Below are positions 24,457-33,286 of a stretch of 64,000 bases of DNA, piece after piece. The stretch comes from Rheinheimera soli (lineage in GTDB: Bacteria; Pseudomonadota; Gammaproteobacteria; Enterobacterales; Alteromonadaceae): assembly GCF_021290985.1 (NCBI RefSeq), contig NZ_JAJOYU010000017.1, positions 1 to 64,000 on the forward strand, written 5' to 3'. The position numbers were made by a program, and so were the translations under genes. How positions within the stretch are numbered: the first letter of the stretch is position 1; every line of letters starts with the position of its first letter. Below the pieces are notes generated by a model. It was not told the origin of the DNA, did not search any database, and was given only the letters and a program-made list of their open reading frames with translations.

Positions 24457-25734
24457 CTACCTAGCTTTGGGCAGAGAATTCCAGCTAGTGGTAAACGCAG
24501 GTGATAACAGCTCTCGCTTCATCCCCCAGACTTGATTAGTGCCTTTGCTGGCAAAGTATAGAGAGTTTGGCATTTGCTCGTTAATTTGGTCCATCAGCCC
24601 CATTAATGCAGAGTTACCCCGAACTGTGTCACTAGTGGCGAATAAGTCTTGCTGACAAACGCCATCGGCGTAGAAGTCAGATAACATGACACCAGCCTTG
24701 GCATACCGAAAACCCTCTTTCCAAATACTATCCAGTAGCTTACTGGCTACATGCAAAAAATCGCGTGTATCGTCCGATGGGTAGCTTAGTTCTGCGTTTC
24801 TGCTATTTGAGTAGTAAGGATCTAGTTGATGATCACTAAAAGGGCTAGTTCTTAAAAAGACACTGATGCGTTTCGCCTGGCATCGCTCTCGCCTTAGTTT
24901 TTTACAGGCTCTGTGCACGTATTCAGCTATGGCCTCGTGCATTGCAGCCAGCTCTGTGACTCGCTCGCCAAAGGCTCTTGAGCTGACAATCTCTTTTTTA
25001 GTAGGCGGTATGTCTTCAAGCTCAATACAGGATTCACCGTTTAGCTCCATCACTGTACGCTCGACCACCACTGAAAATTGCTGGCGTATCAGCTTAGTGG
25101 GTGCATCGGCTAAATCCAGCACCGTATGAATACCCATTTCTTCCAGCCGCTTAGTAAGCCTGCCACCAATACCCCACACCTCATTCACAGGCAGTAAAGC
25201 CATCAGCTTGCGTTGACGCTCCTTACTGATTAAATCCACCACACCACCAGTTTTGAGCCATGACTTAGCGCCATAGTTGGCCAACTTTGCCAAGGTCTTA
25301 GTTGGCGCTATTCCCACACAAACTGTAATACCTACCCACTGTTGAACACGTTGGCGAATTTGATGGCCAAATTCTGTTAAGTTCACTGCACTGGCCACTC
25401 CAGACAAATCGATAAAAGCCTCGTCGATGCTATATACCTCAACTGCCGGTGCCATTTCTTCTAAAGTACGCATCACTCGAGCGGACATATCTGCATAAAG
25501 CGCATAGTTGGACGAAAAAGCCACTACGTTGTTTTTCTCTAACAGCTCCCTTATCTGAAAAACCGGAACTCCCATTTTGATGCCCATAGCCTTGGCCTCT
25601 TTTGACCGGGCCACTACACAACCATCGTTATTCGACAGCACCACCACAGCGCGATTGGTTAAATCAGGGCGGAACAGCTTTTCGCATGAAGCATAGAAGT
25701 TATTGCAGTCCACCAAAGCAAATACACGACTCAT
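24457..25734 (-). CDS. umuC: DNA polymerase V catalytic subunit UmuC
   Basis: The 425-aa Y-family polymerase starts FALVDCNNFYASCEKLF and carries YSIDEAFIDLSG with the catalytic Asp-Glu pair. It also has the helix-hairpin-helix region EVWGIGGRLTKRLEEMG and the UmuC-specific C-terminal domain. Its length is close to E. coli UmuC (422). It performs translesion synthesis with UmuD' in the SOS response. It follows umuD after one base in one operon. Confidence 0.92.
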   Translation of the reverse strand: MSRVFALVDCNNFYASCEKLFRPDLTNRAVVVLSNNDGCVVARSKEAKAMGIKMGVPVFQIRELLEKNNVVAFSSNYALYADMSARVMRTLEEMAPAVEVYSIDEAFIDLSGVASAVNLTEFGHQIRQRVQQWVGITVCVGIAPTKTLAKLANYGAKSWLKTGGVVDLISKERQRKLMALLPVNEVWGIGGRLTKRLEEMGIHTVLDLADAPTKLIRQQFSVVVERTVMELNGESCIELEDIPPTKKEIVSSRAFGERVTELAAMHEAIAEYVHRACKKLRRERCQAKRISVFLRTSPFSDHQLDPYYSNSRNAELSYPSDDTRDFLHVASKLLDSIWKEGFRYAKAGVMLSDFYADGVCQQDLFATSDTVRGNSALMGLMDQINEQMPNSLYFASKGTNQVWGMKRELLSPAFTTSWNSLPKAR

Positions 25735-25735
25735 A

Positions 25736-26179
25736 CTACTGCGCTCGTTTTGAGCGGATCATCTGCCTGACTATATTGGTGACTACGCCAAATAGCACTA
25801 ACTCAGCATCATCAGTAAAGGTTATGGGTGGGTAGGCTTTATTGCGTGGGATCAACTGCACCTCAGGCATTAAAGCCAGCTCTTTCACTGTAAACTCACC
25901 ATTGACCTGAGCAATAACTATATCACCGTGCTGCGGTGTTACTGAGCGGTCTATTACCAAAATATCGTCAGGATGAATACCAGCTTCAATCATCGAATCT
26001 CCCTCGACCCGGACAAAATAAGTGGCGGCTGGCCGCTTGATACAAAGCTCGTTTAAATCAAGTGTTTGTTCCACATAGTCCTGTGCTGGCGAAGGGAATC
26101 CGGCAGGGATTTTGCTCTGGTATAAAGGAATGTTGAAGTGGGTAGTAGGTTCTGCGAACCCGATAAACTGAATTGTCAT
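25736..26179 (-). CDS. umuD: UmuD, autocleaved subunit of DNA polymerase V
   Basis: The 147-aa protein has a cleavage site (PAGFPSPAQDY, between A26 and G27) and the catalytic dyad S62 in EGDSMIEAG and K99 in EFTVKELAL, as in LexA/UmuD peptidases. RecA filaments stimulate self-cleavage to UmuD', which joins UmuC. A LexA box stands just upstream of the ATG. Confidence 0.92.
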   Translation of the reverse strand: MTIQFIGFAEPTTHFNIPLYQSKIPAGFPSPAQDYVEQTLDLNELCIKRPAATYFVRVEGDSMIEAGIHPDDILVIDRSVTPQHGDIVIAQVNGEFTVKELALMPEVQLIPRNKAYPPITFTDDAELVLFGVVTNIVRQMIRSKRAQ

Positions 26180-26191
26180 AGCACCATGATA

Positions 26192-26207
26192 CTGTATATA
26201 AACACAG
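26192..26207. promoter_or_regulatory. LexA (SOS) box before umuDC
   Basis: CTGT-ATATAAAC-ACAG matches the gammaproteobacterial LexA consensus CTGT-N8-ACAG and lies 13 bases upstream of the umuD start. Confidence 0.88.
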
Positions 26208-26388
26208 CTAATGATCGCTGATTTTTACGGAATGTCAATGGGAGTTACCAAGCTTTAGAAAAAGCGAAGGCCGTCAACATTCACTCTGTCACTTCCTGCC
26301 AGAAGACAAAGGCTAACGCTGTCGGCCCACACTCATTGATATTATTCAGATATTTCTTAACTAATCAACGGCTCTTTTTCAACACTCA

Positions 26389-27066
26389 TTAATCCGGCTG
26401 TAGGTAAAATTCATCGCCTAGAGGGTCAGGCTGGCTTGGTTTTTTTACTTTATATCCTGTAAGGCCAACACACAAATGAGGTTCTAGCAGAGGTCTAAAT
26501 TCAGCGATATCTGCGCTTGGTGACAGCCAGGCGTCGTAATAGTCTTCTGATAATATCAGTGGAGATGCTTTTGTATGGTAGGCCATTAACTTTGGATGGG
26601 GTGGCAATGTTATGACGGAACAGCTGTACACTATCTCCCCTGTAACCTGATGCACCCACTCCCGATACAAGCCACCTAAAGCCAAACCATCTTCAGCTGT
26701 AAAATCATGGTATACGGGCTTACCATTCACCTGCTCAGTTTCACCAAAGCCCTTTGCCGGGATAATACAACGCTGATGCCGAAAGCTCTGATATCCCGCA
26801 GAACGGATAACATCAAGCTTGTCATATCGCGTATTAAAGCTGGTATAAGAAGAAGGCTTAAATCCGGTTTCAGTTTGCTCTAACAGTAACCACCAGACTG
26901 CATCCTGTATTTCCCGCCTATTCTGTTTTTCTATGACAACAGAAATGGTGCTGGCAGCACGAATAAAACGACCAGTCCTAGGCTTATTATCTTCGAAAGT
27001 GATCCCCAACTGACCACAGAGATCGATCACTTCGGGGCAGTCAATGACATTCAAACGTCCGCACAT
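26389..27066 (-). CDS. yedK: SRAP/YedK-type abasic-site processing protein
   Basis: The 225-aa protein starts MCGRLNV. After Met removal, Cys2 forms the thiazolidine crosslink to abasic DNA. Further family motifs are NTRYDKLDVI, CIIPAKGFGE and the MAYHTKASPLIL histidine region. It shields abasic sites in single-stranded DNA. I chose the ATG at 27,066, because an exposed Cys2 is required; the upstream codons would block it. It is next to umuDC, as often seen, but no clear LexA box precedes it. Confidence 0.88.
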   Translation of the reverse strand: MCGRLNVIDCPEVIDLCGQLGITFEDNKPRTGRFIRAASTISVVIEKQNRREIQDAVWWLLLEQTETGFKPSSYTSFNTRYDKLDVIRSAGYQSFRHQRCIIPAKGFGETEQVNGKPVYHDFTAEDGLALGGLYREWVHQVTGEIVYSCSVITLPPHPKLMAYHTKASPLILSEDYYDAWLSPSADIAEFRPLLEPHLCVGLTGYKVKKPSQPDPLGDEFYLQPD

Positions 27067-27326
27067 TGTCAACAACCAGTATTCTTACTTTTGTTATACT
27101 CTAGCGAGAGAAAGAGACTTTACAAGTCAGACCTCAGGGTAAACAAACTAATAGTCTAATCAAAATATCGATTTATTGATTAGTTTAAGAGGCTTATTCT
27201 CATCATTTTTATATTACGATAAATTTTAAGGGTATCGTTAGAAGCTCAGAGACTCCCAATTACCGGCCAAAGCCTCACATAAAGAGCTGTTTGTCACGAT
27301 CACACAAGTCCCTTCTTACTTTTTAA

Positions 27327-28463
27327 TCATTGAGCTTCAAGAAAGTTATCAGCCAACGCAATCGCAGGATTTTTATAAAGTGCATACTCAGCATCCGTAC
27401 AAGATCGTATATATGCTTCATAATGTTTCCCGTCGATCATTACATACTCTTTTGTCGCGTCTTCGAACAGCTGTAAACTGAACGACAGCGTTTGATAGTA
27501 GTGTTCCGCATCACCGATAAAATCGCCATCGGCATTGACTTCAAACAGTTCTAGAGCAAGGATATTATCACCGAGACATAGCAAACATTTTCCATTTCGA
27601 ATATCACCACATGACAGATAAAAGTCGGAACATTGTTTCGACGCTGTTTGAGCAAATATCGGAAAACCTACTGCAAAGTATGTTTCTCGCCCAAAGTTGC
27701 AGTATCGGATATTTGTACCAGCGAACTCTTGTGATAACGCTATCATTGCTTCGTAAAGCGTATCTTGAAATACTTTTTGATGTATTGTCTTCGGTAAAAC
27801 GAGTCTGTCGAAAAATGAATCCCGAGCTGTACCTCGACGTCTTATTGCTCCAAAATATGCTTCTATCTCATTTTCCCAACTCAGCCGAGTACTCCACATT
27901 ATCGGCGCAAATTTGTATCTTGAAAGTTCATGTTTCAATGCTAAAAGCTCATTTAGACTGCTATCAGCAAACATATATGCAGTCACTATTTTTGCAGCTA
28001 ACACTTTGAATGCAATATTATTTATTCTGATATCACAATAAATGACACTATCTACGTCTTTCGAAACAGGGCTGTAAGGCTTCCAGTCATCTAACAGAAT
28101 AGACGGTAAGATTTGTTCCAAACTGACCTGGTTTTGAAATCCAAATATTTTCCAAACTAAATCCAACAACGGCATCTGAGTTAAAGGTGCTGTCAAATAT
28201 CTAGAAAAGCGCTCAGCCAGAAGTTGAATGTTGTTTTGGACATGGCTTTTAGATTCAGCTGACTTTGGGTGTAGCTTGCAGTATTGATATACAGAGGCTT
28301 TCAAACCATTATTTTTTAGTTTGCTGCTCAAGTCTCGAAAATCATGACATTCATAGATTGATCGAGCGATCAGATCTTTAGCTTTGGTCAACGGGACATC
28401 AAGAATTTTAGAGGTCCGTTTGGCTTGAAGAAAAATATTTTTAAGTAAATTATTATCAGACAT
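27327..28463 (-). CDS. Unknown protein, longer member of a tandem pair
   Basis: 378 aa from ATG 28,463. Residues 5-55 (LLKNIFLQAKRTSKILDVPL...ARSIYECHDFRDL) resemble the N-terminus of the neighbouring 28,645-28,998 product, so the two share a helical N-terminal domain. The remaining 320 residues are mixed alpha/beta with no motif I recognise; no signal peptide or membrane segment. A longer in-frame start at 28,556 adds residues not shared by the paralogue. Function is unknown. Confidence 0.5.
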   Translation of the reverse strand: MSDNNLLKNIFLQAKRTSKILDVPLTKAKDLIARSIYECHDFRDLSSKLKNNGLKASVYQYCKLHPKSAESKSHVQNNIQLLAERFSRYLTAPLTQMPLLDLVWKIFGFQNQVSLEQILPSILLDDWKPYSPVSKDVDSVIYCDIRINNIAFKVLAAKIVTAYMFADSSLNELLALKHELSRYKFAPIMWSTRLSWENEIEAYFGAIRRRGTARDSFFDRLVLPKTIHQKVFQDTLYEAMIALSQEFAGTNIRYCNFGRETYFAVGFPIFAQTASKQCSDFYLSCGDIRNGKCLLCLGDNILALELFEVNADGDFIGDAEHYYQTLSFSLQLFEDATKEYVMIDGKHYEAYIRSCTDAEYALYKNPAIALADNFLEAQ

Positions 28464-28644
28464 ACTCACGTTTCTCTCATATAGAAAGTACATAAAACGA
28501 ACACCCGCCAAGGCTCGCTCTATTAACGTAAATACGAATTTTCTGAATGAATCCACTTCGCCCTGAGATAAATGGCAGGTGCAGGCTGTTCAGTCAACCG
28601 ACCATTATCATAGTGACGAAGCAATTAAAATGGAAGTCTTTGCG

Positions 28645-28998
28645 TCAACCCTCGAACTTTTCTTCGGATAGACAAAATGTCTTCATCAATAAATCTCTTG
28701 CTGAACCAGGATATAACGCAGCAATAGGACTATTGCCTACAGACAATAATAAGTCACCAAATGCACTAAGAAAATGGGTATTCATATCATCACTTTCTGG
28801 ATCGACGGACGCTAAAAAAATTCTCTCAGTGACTTTACCCGCTCTTATTTTGGCTTTGATATCTTTAAATGAGTTTTCTTTATAGATGTGTTTTGCGAGC
28901 AAAAATTGAGCGTCGTTCAAAGGGATATCGAGAAGATCAGCAAATCGCTTTCCCTGCCGTTTCACATTCTCAAGTAGTTTTTGCTTATTAACAGACAT
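28645..28998 (-). CDS. Unknown protein, short paralogue of the downstream gene
   Basis: 117 aa from ATG 28,998. Residues 5-55 (KLLENVKRQGKRFADLLDIPL...AKHIYKENSFKDI) parallel the start of the next gene, including shared LLxN, QxKR, LDxPL and IY...FxD positions. It ends where the longer paralogue goes on for about 250 more residues, so it may be a truncated duplicate or a regulatory short form. Function is unknown. Confidence 0.5.
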   Translation of the reverse strand: MSVNKQKLLENVKRQGKRFADLLDIPLNDAQFLLAKHIYKENSFKDIKAKIRAGKVTERIFLASVDPESDDMNTHFLSAFGDLLLSVGNSPIAALYPGSARDLLMKTFCLSEEKFEG

Positions 28999-29960
28999 AC
29001 TGATCCCAAAAACAGTATGTAGCCCACCGCGCTGCAACTGCCTGAGTTCACAGATAAGTTATTGAATTGACGAGTGAATCCACTTTGTATTAGATGGTTA
29101 CAAGCAGCTCGTCGCTACTCTTGCCGTTATTATATAGGCTTAACACCGGATTTCTATGAGTTAGTATCAAAATGCAACTAAATTGCGCAAAAATTACGAT
29201 AGCGCTATGATTAACCCATGTGAATTAACGAGACAGATGAAATGTATATTGATGACAATATTGGACCCTAGTTTGCAGTGTGACTTTGGTGCTAACTCAC
29301 CGCGTTTAGTGCGACCTTACCAAGCGTGAACAGGCTAGGATAAGTCGTTTGTGATGTATGCAAGCACATCCTGAGTATTGATGTGTTTATTATCAGTGTG
29401 AGAGAGCTTAAGTTCCCGATTCATATTTCAAAATTCTTTCCCTCCTATGTCAAAGATTCTTCATGTTTGTGTAAGGATATGTTCCTAGCTGAGCGCCCCG
29501 CATAATCGCAGACTTCGATAGGCAGATGCTTTGTTCAACTCGATTGAAGGGTGCTATATACCATCAAACTAATAATTTAGAAGTGCGCCAGTCATAATTG
29601 GTAACACCATAGCATGACTCGATGCTACTGCATGATTTTACAGTTATTGCATTTGCTTCCTGACAGTTATGTAACCTTAAACTAATACACTCACTGCAAA
29701 GTGTATGTGAAAAGCGTTACATACACAGCTGACTTACCGAAGTTTACTGCTAAATTGCATTAAAAGTACCACTGTATCGAATAGTAGCTTCGTGCCAAAA
29801 GCAGCCAAATGCGTTGTTGTATATCTTTGCTAACAAATTCTTTCGTTAGCCTAAACCACAAATTAAACTTCCAGATGTCGAGCTTGAGTAAATTCAATAA
29901 TAACTAGCTTGTTGCCTATATTAATTTTGTTGGACAAAAATTTTGTTATTCCATAAAAAC
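28999..29960. other. Long non-coding stretch with dispersed repeats
   Basis: About 960 AT-rich bases without a credible gene. Bases 29,161-29,198 resemble 32,739-32,776. Bases 29,502-29,519 share the loop core of the inverted repeat at 5,162-5,202. Copy C of the shared promoter/leader element begins at the right edge. Confidence 0.5.
29161..29198. repeat. Dispersed intergenic repeat, copy 1
   Basis: This stretch begins TTAGTATCAAAA, continues through a CAAC...AAATTG core and ends ACG. It matches 32,739-32,776 over about 38 bases with a few differences. Both copies lie in gene-free gaps of the accessory region. The role is unknown. Confidence 0.5.
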
Positions 29961-29962
29961 CA

Positions 29963-30060
29963 GTTGAAATAGAGGTATATCAGCGCTAGTTTGGTATGAC
30001 TAAAATCATAAACGCTGGCAGAAAAACGTCTGATTAGCAGACGTCCCGCTTTTGATCTCA
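29963..30060 (+). promoter_or_regulatory. Shared promoter/leader element, copy C (inverted)
   Basis: -35 TTGAAA (29964-29969), 17-base spacer and -10 TAGTTT (29987-29992) point toward the plus-strand nuclease gene. The spacer TAGAGGTATATCAGCGC nearly equals those of copies A and B. The leader carries a perfect hairpin, ACGTCTG-ATTAG-CAGACGT (30,027-30,045), where A and B have the Met-Phe-Asp codons; here ACG replaces ATG. Confidence 0.7.
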
Positions 30061-30093
30061 GATTATTAGCTTCCACAATACAGGGAGAACCAC

Positions 30094-31023
30094 TTGTCAA
30101 AACAGCTATCGCCTGCTGGAATCATAGCCCTTAAAGAGGCTCTATGCTCTGTCTACTGGTACAAATCCGAGCTTCGCGGTTTTCTGCAACTCTGCTTATC
30201 CAAGCCTGGGCTTCTGAACAACTTCAACTGGGAAAATTACAAACGTCAGATTGCATCCGACGTCGTTGATTACCTCGTTGCAAACTCAACTGCTCACCTA
30301 GGTGACTTAACCAAAATTTGCTACGAACTTTGCAAGCTTACCGACTTCTCGCACCTGAAGCCTTTGGACGACGGACCGCAAAAGATGGATAAAGCGCGCA
30401 ATGCCGTCAACCAACTCAAGCAACTTGTTGAACCTCATCAGGACATCAAGAAGGAACAAGACGACATAAAGCGGCGGCAGGAACTTGCCGCAAAGAAACT
30501 TAGGGAAAACGCCGCCGTCCGTCAGAAGCTGGAAACGATTAAAGCCCGATATATGGCTTTGGTCAGCTCTGACAACGCGCAAAGCAGAGGCTTCGAGCTT
30601 GAGCGCGTGATGTATGAACTGTTTGAGCTGTTTGACCTTGACCCTAAAGCATCCTTCAAGAATCTCGGTGAACAGATTGACGGTGCTTTTTCTCTAGAAG
30701 GCACTGAGTACTTGTTTGAGGCAAAGTGGCAAAAGGAAATGGTCATTAAAGCCGACTTGGCGGTGTTCACCGATAAGGTCAGAACAAAACTCGAAAATAC
30801 TCTCGGCATATTTCTGTCAATTAATGGCTTTTCGGCAGACGGTGTTGCCGCACATCAAGCTGGCGGTGCGTCAATACTTCTTGTAGATGGCGGTGATCTT
30901 ATGGCTGTCTTTGAAGAGCGAATTGATTTCACAAGTCTCCTACTCAGGAAGAAGCGCCATGCAGCCCAGACGGGCCAAATTTATCTAAGCTACTACCAGA
31001 TGATTGCATCAGGTGGTGGCTAA
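30094..31023 (+). CDS. Mrr-like PD-(D/E)XK nuclease with coiled coil
   Basis: The 309-aa protein has a helical N-terminal domain (1-110), a charged coiled coil (about 115-150) and a C-terminal restriction-endonuclease-like domain. RGFELERVM precedes IDGAFSLEG (D196) and YLFEAKWQ (E209/K211), the D...ExK site of Mrr-type enzymes. The start is TTG with GGGAG upstream. The stop codon lies in GGCTAAC, like the R'' boxes of the cassette genes. Base composition is less AT-rich than its neighbours, suggesting a separate origin. Likely role: cleavage of foreign or modified DNA. Confidence 0.7.
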   Translation: MSKQLSPAGIIALKEALCSVYWYKSELRGFLQLCLSKPGLLNNFNWENYKRQIASDVVDYLVANSTAHLGDLTKICYELCKLTDFSHLKPLDDGPQKMDKARNAVNQLKQLVEPHQDIKKEQDDIKRRQELAAKKLRENAAVRQKLETIKARYMALVSSDNAQSRGFELERVMYELFELFDLDPKASFKNLGEQIDGAFSLEGTEYLFEAKWQKEMVIKADLAVFTDKVRTKLENTLGIFLSINGFSADGVAAHQAGGASILLVDGGDLMAVFEERIDFTSLLLRKKRHAAQTGQIYLSYYQMIASGGG

Positions 31024-31252
31024 CCCATCATTACACTGGAACTCGCGCATAACGCGACGTATGGTCGGTGAATTCAAACTTCAACGTCTATTATTCGCTC
31101 TAAGCTTTAATTCGTTATCAGTCAAAAGCGGACTTTTTACTGGCTAGCTGCATTCCAATGGTTACAAACCGATACGACATCTATTTAACAAAAATCAGTT
31201 GATGATTGTATTTTTAATCGATAAAAGTGTGTTACTTTTTTAAGGAGGCAAT

Positions 31253-32578
31253 GTGAGTAGACTTGCAATAAGCTTGTTGATTGACGCAGGTCTGATTACA
31301 GCATCAGGAAAACCCTATGATCTTTCCTGTCTACCTGACAATGAAATTTCAGCTCGGATTTCTCAATATATAAACGCTAGAATTCAAACCTATAATGATG
31401 AATTGGATACTTCTAGGTCTGTTAGCGGCCTTAACGCACTATTTAGTTCCGAATCTACGGAAGCAAAAAAATCAAAAATTTTACCATCATCACTAATTTA
31501 TCAATCGATCATAATTGATGACCCTTTAGTCTCTGCAAATTCGACCATTAGTTTATCCACAATTGAAGAAGGCATCGGACTATTTTGTACGTATTTCCAT
31601 CTCATCAAAGCGGAAATCGTTAAGATAATACCACTTTCTCTTTTCAATAGACCAAGCGATGAAATTCCCCTATTACACTCCGACGATGCTTTCAGGTCTA
31701 GCATTCCAGAGAAATTGCATGATTTTATACATAGCCGTGCTCGTCTTAAGTCAGTAGTGCAAGGTGGCGAAGGCAGTATGCTCGTATTGAATGAAGATGC
31801 ATCCAAAAATCGTAGACCTGCTTTAAATGTCGGTTTCAGTGGAGATTTCTGGAGAAAAGGAGTCTCGCTGTATCTTTTCCAAACAATCGAAGAAGTTAGC
31901 AAGATCGATACAGGGATAAGATTTAAACAGGTATGGGAACCTGACAAATTCTTGAGTAAAGACCAGTTCGCTCGGTGGTCCTACCAAACGATCAATCAGG
32001 CAATGAGAGTTCGGCTTAGAAATATATACAATGAAACTATGTTAGCCGGAAGACTTGGGCATACTTACGTCACAGAATCTGAGTTTGAATCCGAGCTGCT
32101 TAGTCGATCAGGCACAGAAAATGTGGCTTCGTCCAATAGAGCTTGCAATTTTTTTCATGCAAATAAAACTTTCATTAATATAGATAGGCCTGAGACTATC
32201 ATTGAATTACGAGAAAAATATCCTGCTGCTATCGAACGGTTTAATTTATCTGTTCTACACGCCGTAGAGCACTTGAGAGATGTTGGACCAGAAAATTTTG
32301 AGAGCAAAGCTCAACAATACTTTACCAATGAAATCCTACCCCAAATAGATGAGTTGAGAAAAAACACTAGATCTATCAGTCGGTCAGTGGCAAAAGGTTC
32401 ATTAGTCTCTTTATGCGGAATGGCATCTGCAATCCTTTCAGGGTCAGCTCTTCCATTAGTTCCATCTCTTATAGTTGCAGCTGCGGGTGGCGCATCTGAA
32501 GCTCTTCATTCAGTTGGGCAACATCAAGATTTCAAAAAAATGCCGGTTTATATATGGCATCGACTAACTAAAAAATAA
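31253..32578 (+). CDS. Unknown 441-aa protein with hydrophobic C-terminal segment
   Basis: The start is GTG with GGAGG four bases upstream. The first 370 residues look soluble. A small-residue-rich hydrophobic stretch near 390-425 (LVSLCGMASAIL...LVPSLIVAAAGGA) could be a membrane or pore segment. A short terminator follows. It sits among a nuclease, a phosphatase and AbiH in a defence-type neighbourhood. A membrane-acting effector is a guess from the tail only; no family is recognised. Confidence 0.5.
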   Translation: MSRLAISLLIDAGLITASGKPYDLSCLPDNEISARISQYINARIQTYNDELDTSRSVSGLNALFSSESTEAKKSKILPSSLIYQSIIIDDPLVSANSTISLSTIEEGIGLFCTYFHLIKAEIVKIIPLSLFNRPSDEIPLLHSDDAFRSSIPEKLHDFIHSRARLKSVVQGGEGSMLVLNEDASKNRRPALNVGFSGDFWRKGVSLYLFQTIEEVSKIDTGIRFKQVWEPDKFLSKDQFARWSYQTINQAMRVRLRNIYNETMLAGRLGHTYVTESEFESELLSRSGTENVASSNRACNFFHANKTFINIDRPETIIELREKYPAAIERFNLSVLHAVEHLRDVGPENFESKAQQYFTNEILPQIDELRKNTRSISRSVAKGSLVSLCGMASAILSGSALPLVPSLIVAAAGGASEALHSVGQHQDFKKMPVYIWHRLTKK

Positions 32579-32589
32579 CTGATGACTAT

Positions 32590-32624
32590 TGTCGGCTGAT
32601 AAGGAAAGCCGACATTCGTTTTTT
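32590..32624 (+). terminator. Rho-independent terminator
   Basis: An 8-bp stem TGTCGGCT/AGCCGACA with a nine-base loop is followed by TTCGTTTTTT, 11 bases after the stop codon of the 441-aa gene. Confidence 0.8.
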
Positions 32625-32738
32625 CGTGAGCGCCTGATCTGAACAGCTGCAACTCGCTCATAACTAGCTGTTAGGTTAGATTGGTGCCTTTGGGCTAAAC
32701 TGATGGCGGATTAAACGCTTTCTAACAATTCGGTCAAC

Positions 32739-32776
32739 TTAGTATCAAAACACAACCAAATTGTGCTGTTTTCACG
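32739..32776. repeat. Dispersed intergenic repeat, copy 2
   Basis: This copy matches 29,161-29,198 in the same strand orientation (TTAGTATCAAAA...CAACCAAATTG...TTTTCACG). It lies upstream of the small phosphatase gene. Confidence 0.5.
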
Positions 32777-32856
32777 TATGAGTTAGCATTGTTAATGTCT
32801 CTATGGGCTTGGCCCAACTTGGCACTCCTGAAACCAATAAATTTTGCCAACAGCAT

Positions 32857-33198
32857 ATGAAAGTTTTATTTTTGTGTACGGCAAATCAACATCGTTCAAG
32901 AACTGCTGAAGATTTCTATCGAATTAAATGCCCGAATTATAAATTCAAGTCGGCAGGTCTTAGTCGAAAATTCTGCGAAAAGTTTGGCACTACATTATGC
33001 TCTGAGGATATGCTGGTATGGGCAGACCTAATTTTTGTCATGGAAAAAAGGCACAAAGATAGGATTACCGAGCACACCGGAGATATACACCTGTTCAAGA
33101 TCTCGATCTTGAACATCGATGACATTTATAAGTACATGCAACCGGAGCTTATAGAAATACTCCAGTCACACGAACAGCTTAGTTTTTTGAACTATTGA
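32857..33198 (+). CDS. Small low-molecular-weight tyrosine phosphatase-like protein
   Basis: 113 aa from ATG 32,857. MKVLFLCTANQHRSRTAE contains the CX5R P-loop (CTANQHRS) of LMW phosphatases, and FVMEKRHKDRI follows in the usual place, though the C-terminal DPY acid loop of full-size members is not clear. It is shorter than classical LMW-PTPs (about 150) but typical of a compact subfamily. The ORF opens further upstream, but the start is set by the P-loop strand. The substrate is unknown. Confidence 0.7.
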   Translation: MKVLFLCTANQHRSRTAEDFYRIKCPNYKFKSAGLSRKFCEKFGTTLCSEDMLVWADLIFVMEKRHKDRITEHTGDIHLFKISILNIDDIYKYMQPELIEILQSHEQLSFLNY

Positions 33199-33286
33199 TT
33201 CGCGGTAATCATCTTCTTGTGGCAGGTCACGGAGTAGTTTTCTTAAAGTATCGACAGAATTAGTTTTATCTTCAAATCTCCTTAAT

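Noticed and set aside
31018-31120. attC site after the 30,094 nuclease gene
   Set aside because: The stop is in GGCTAAC, but no well-paired GTT partner was found (best GTTATCA at 31,114), so it is mentioned only as a hint.
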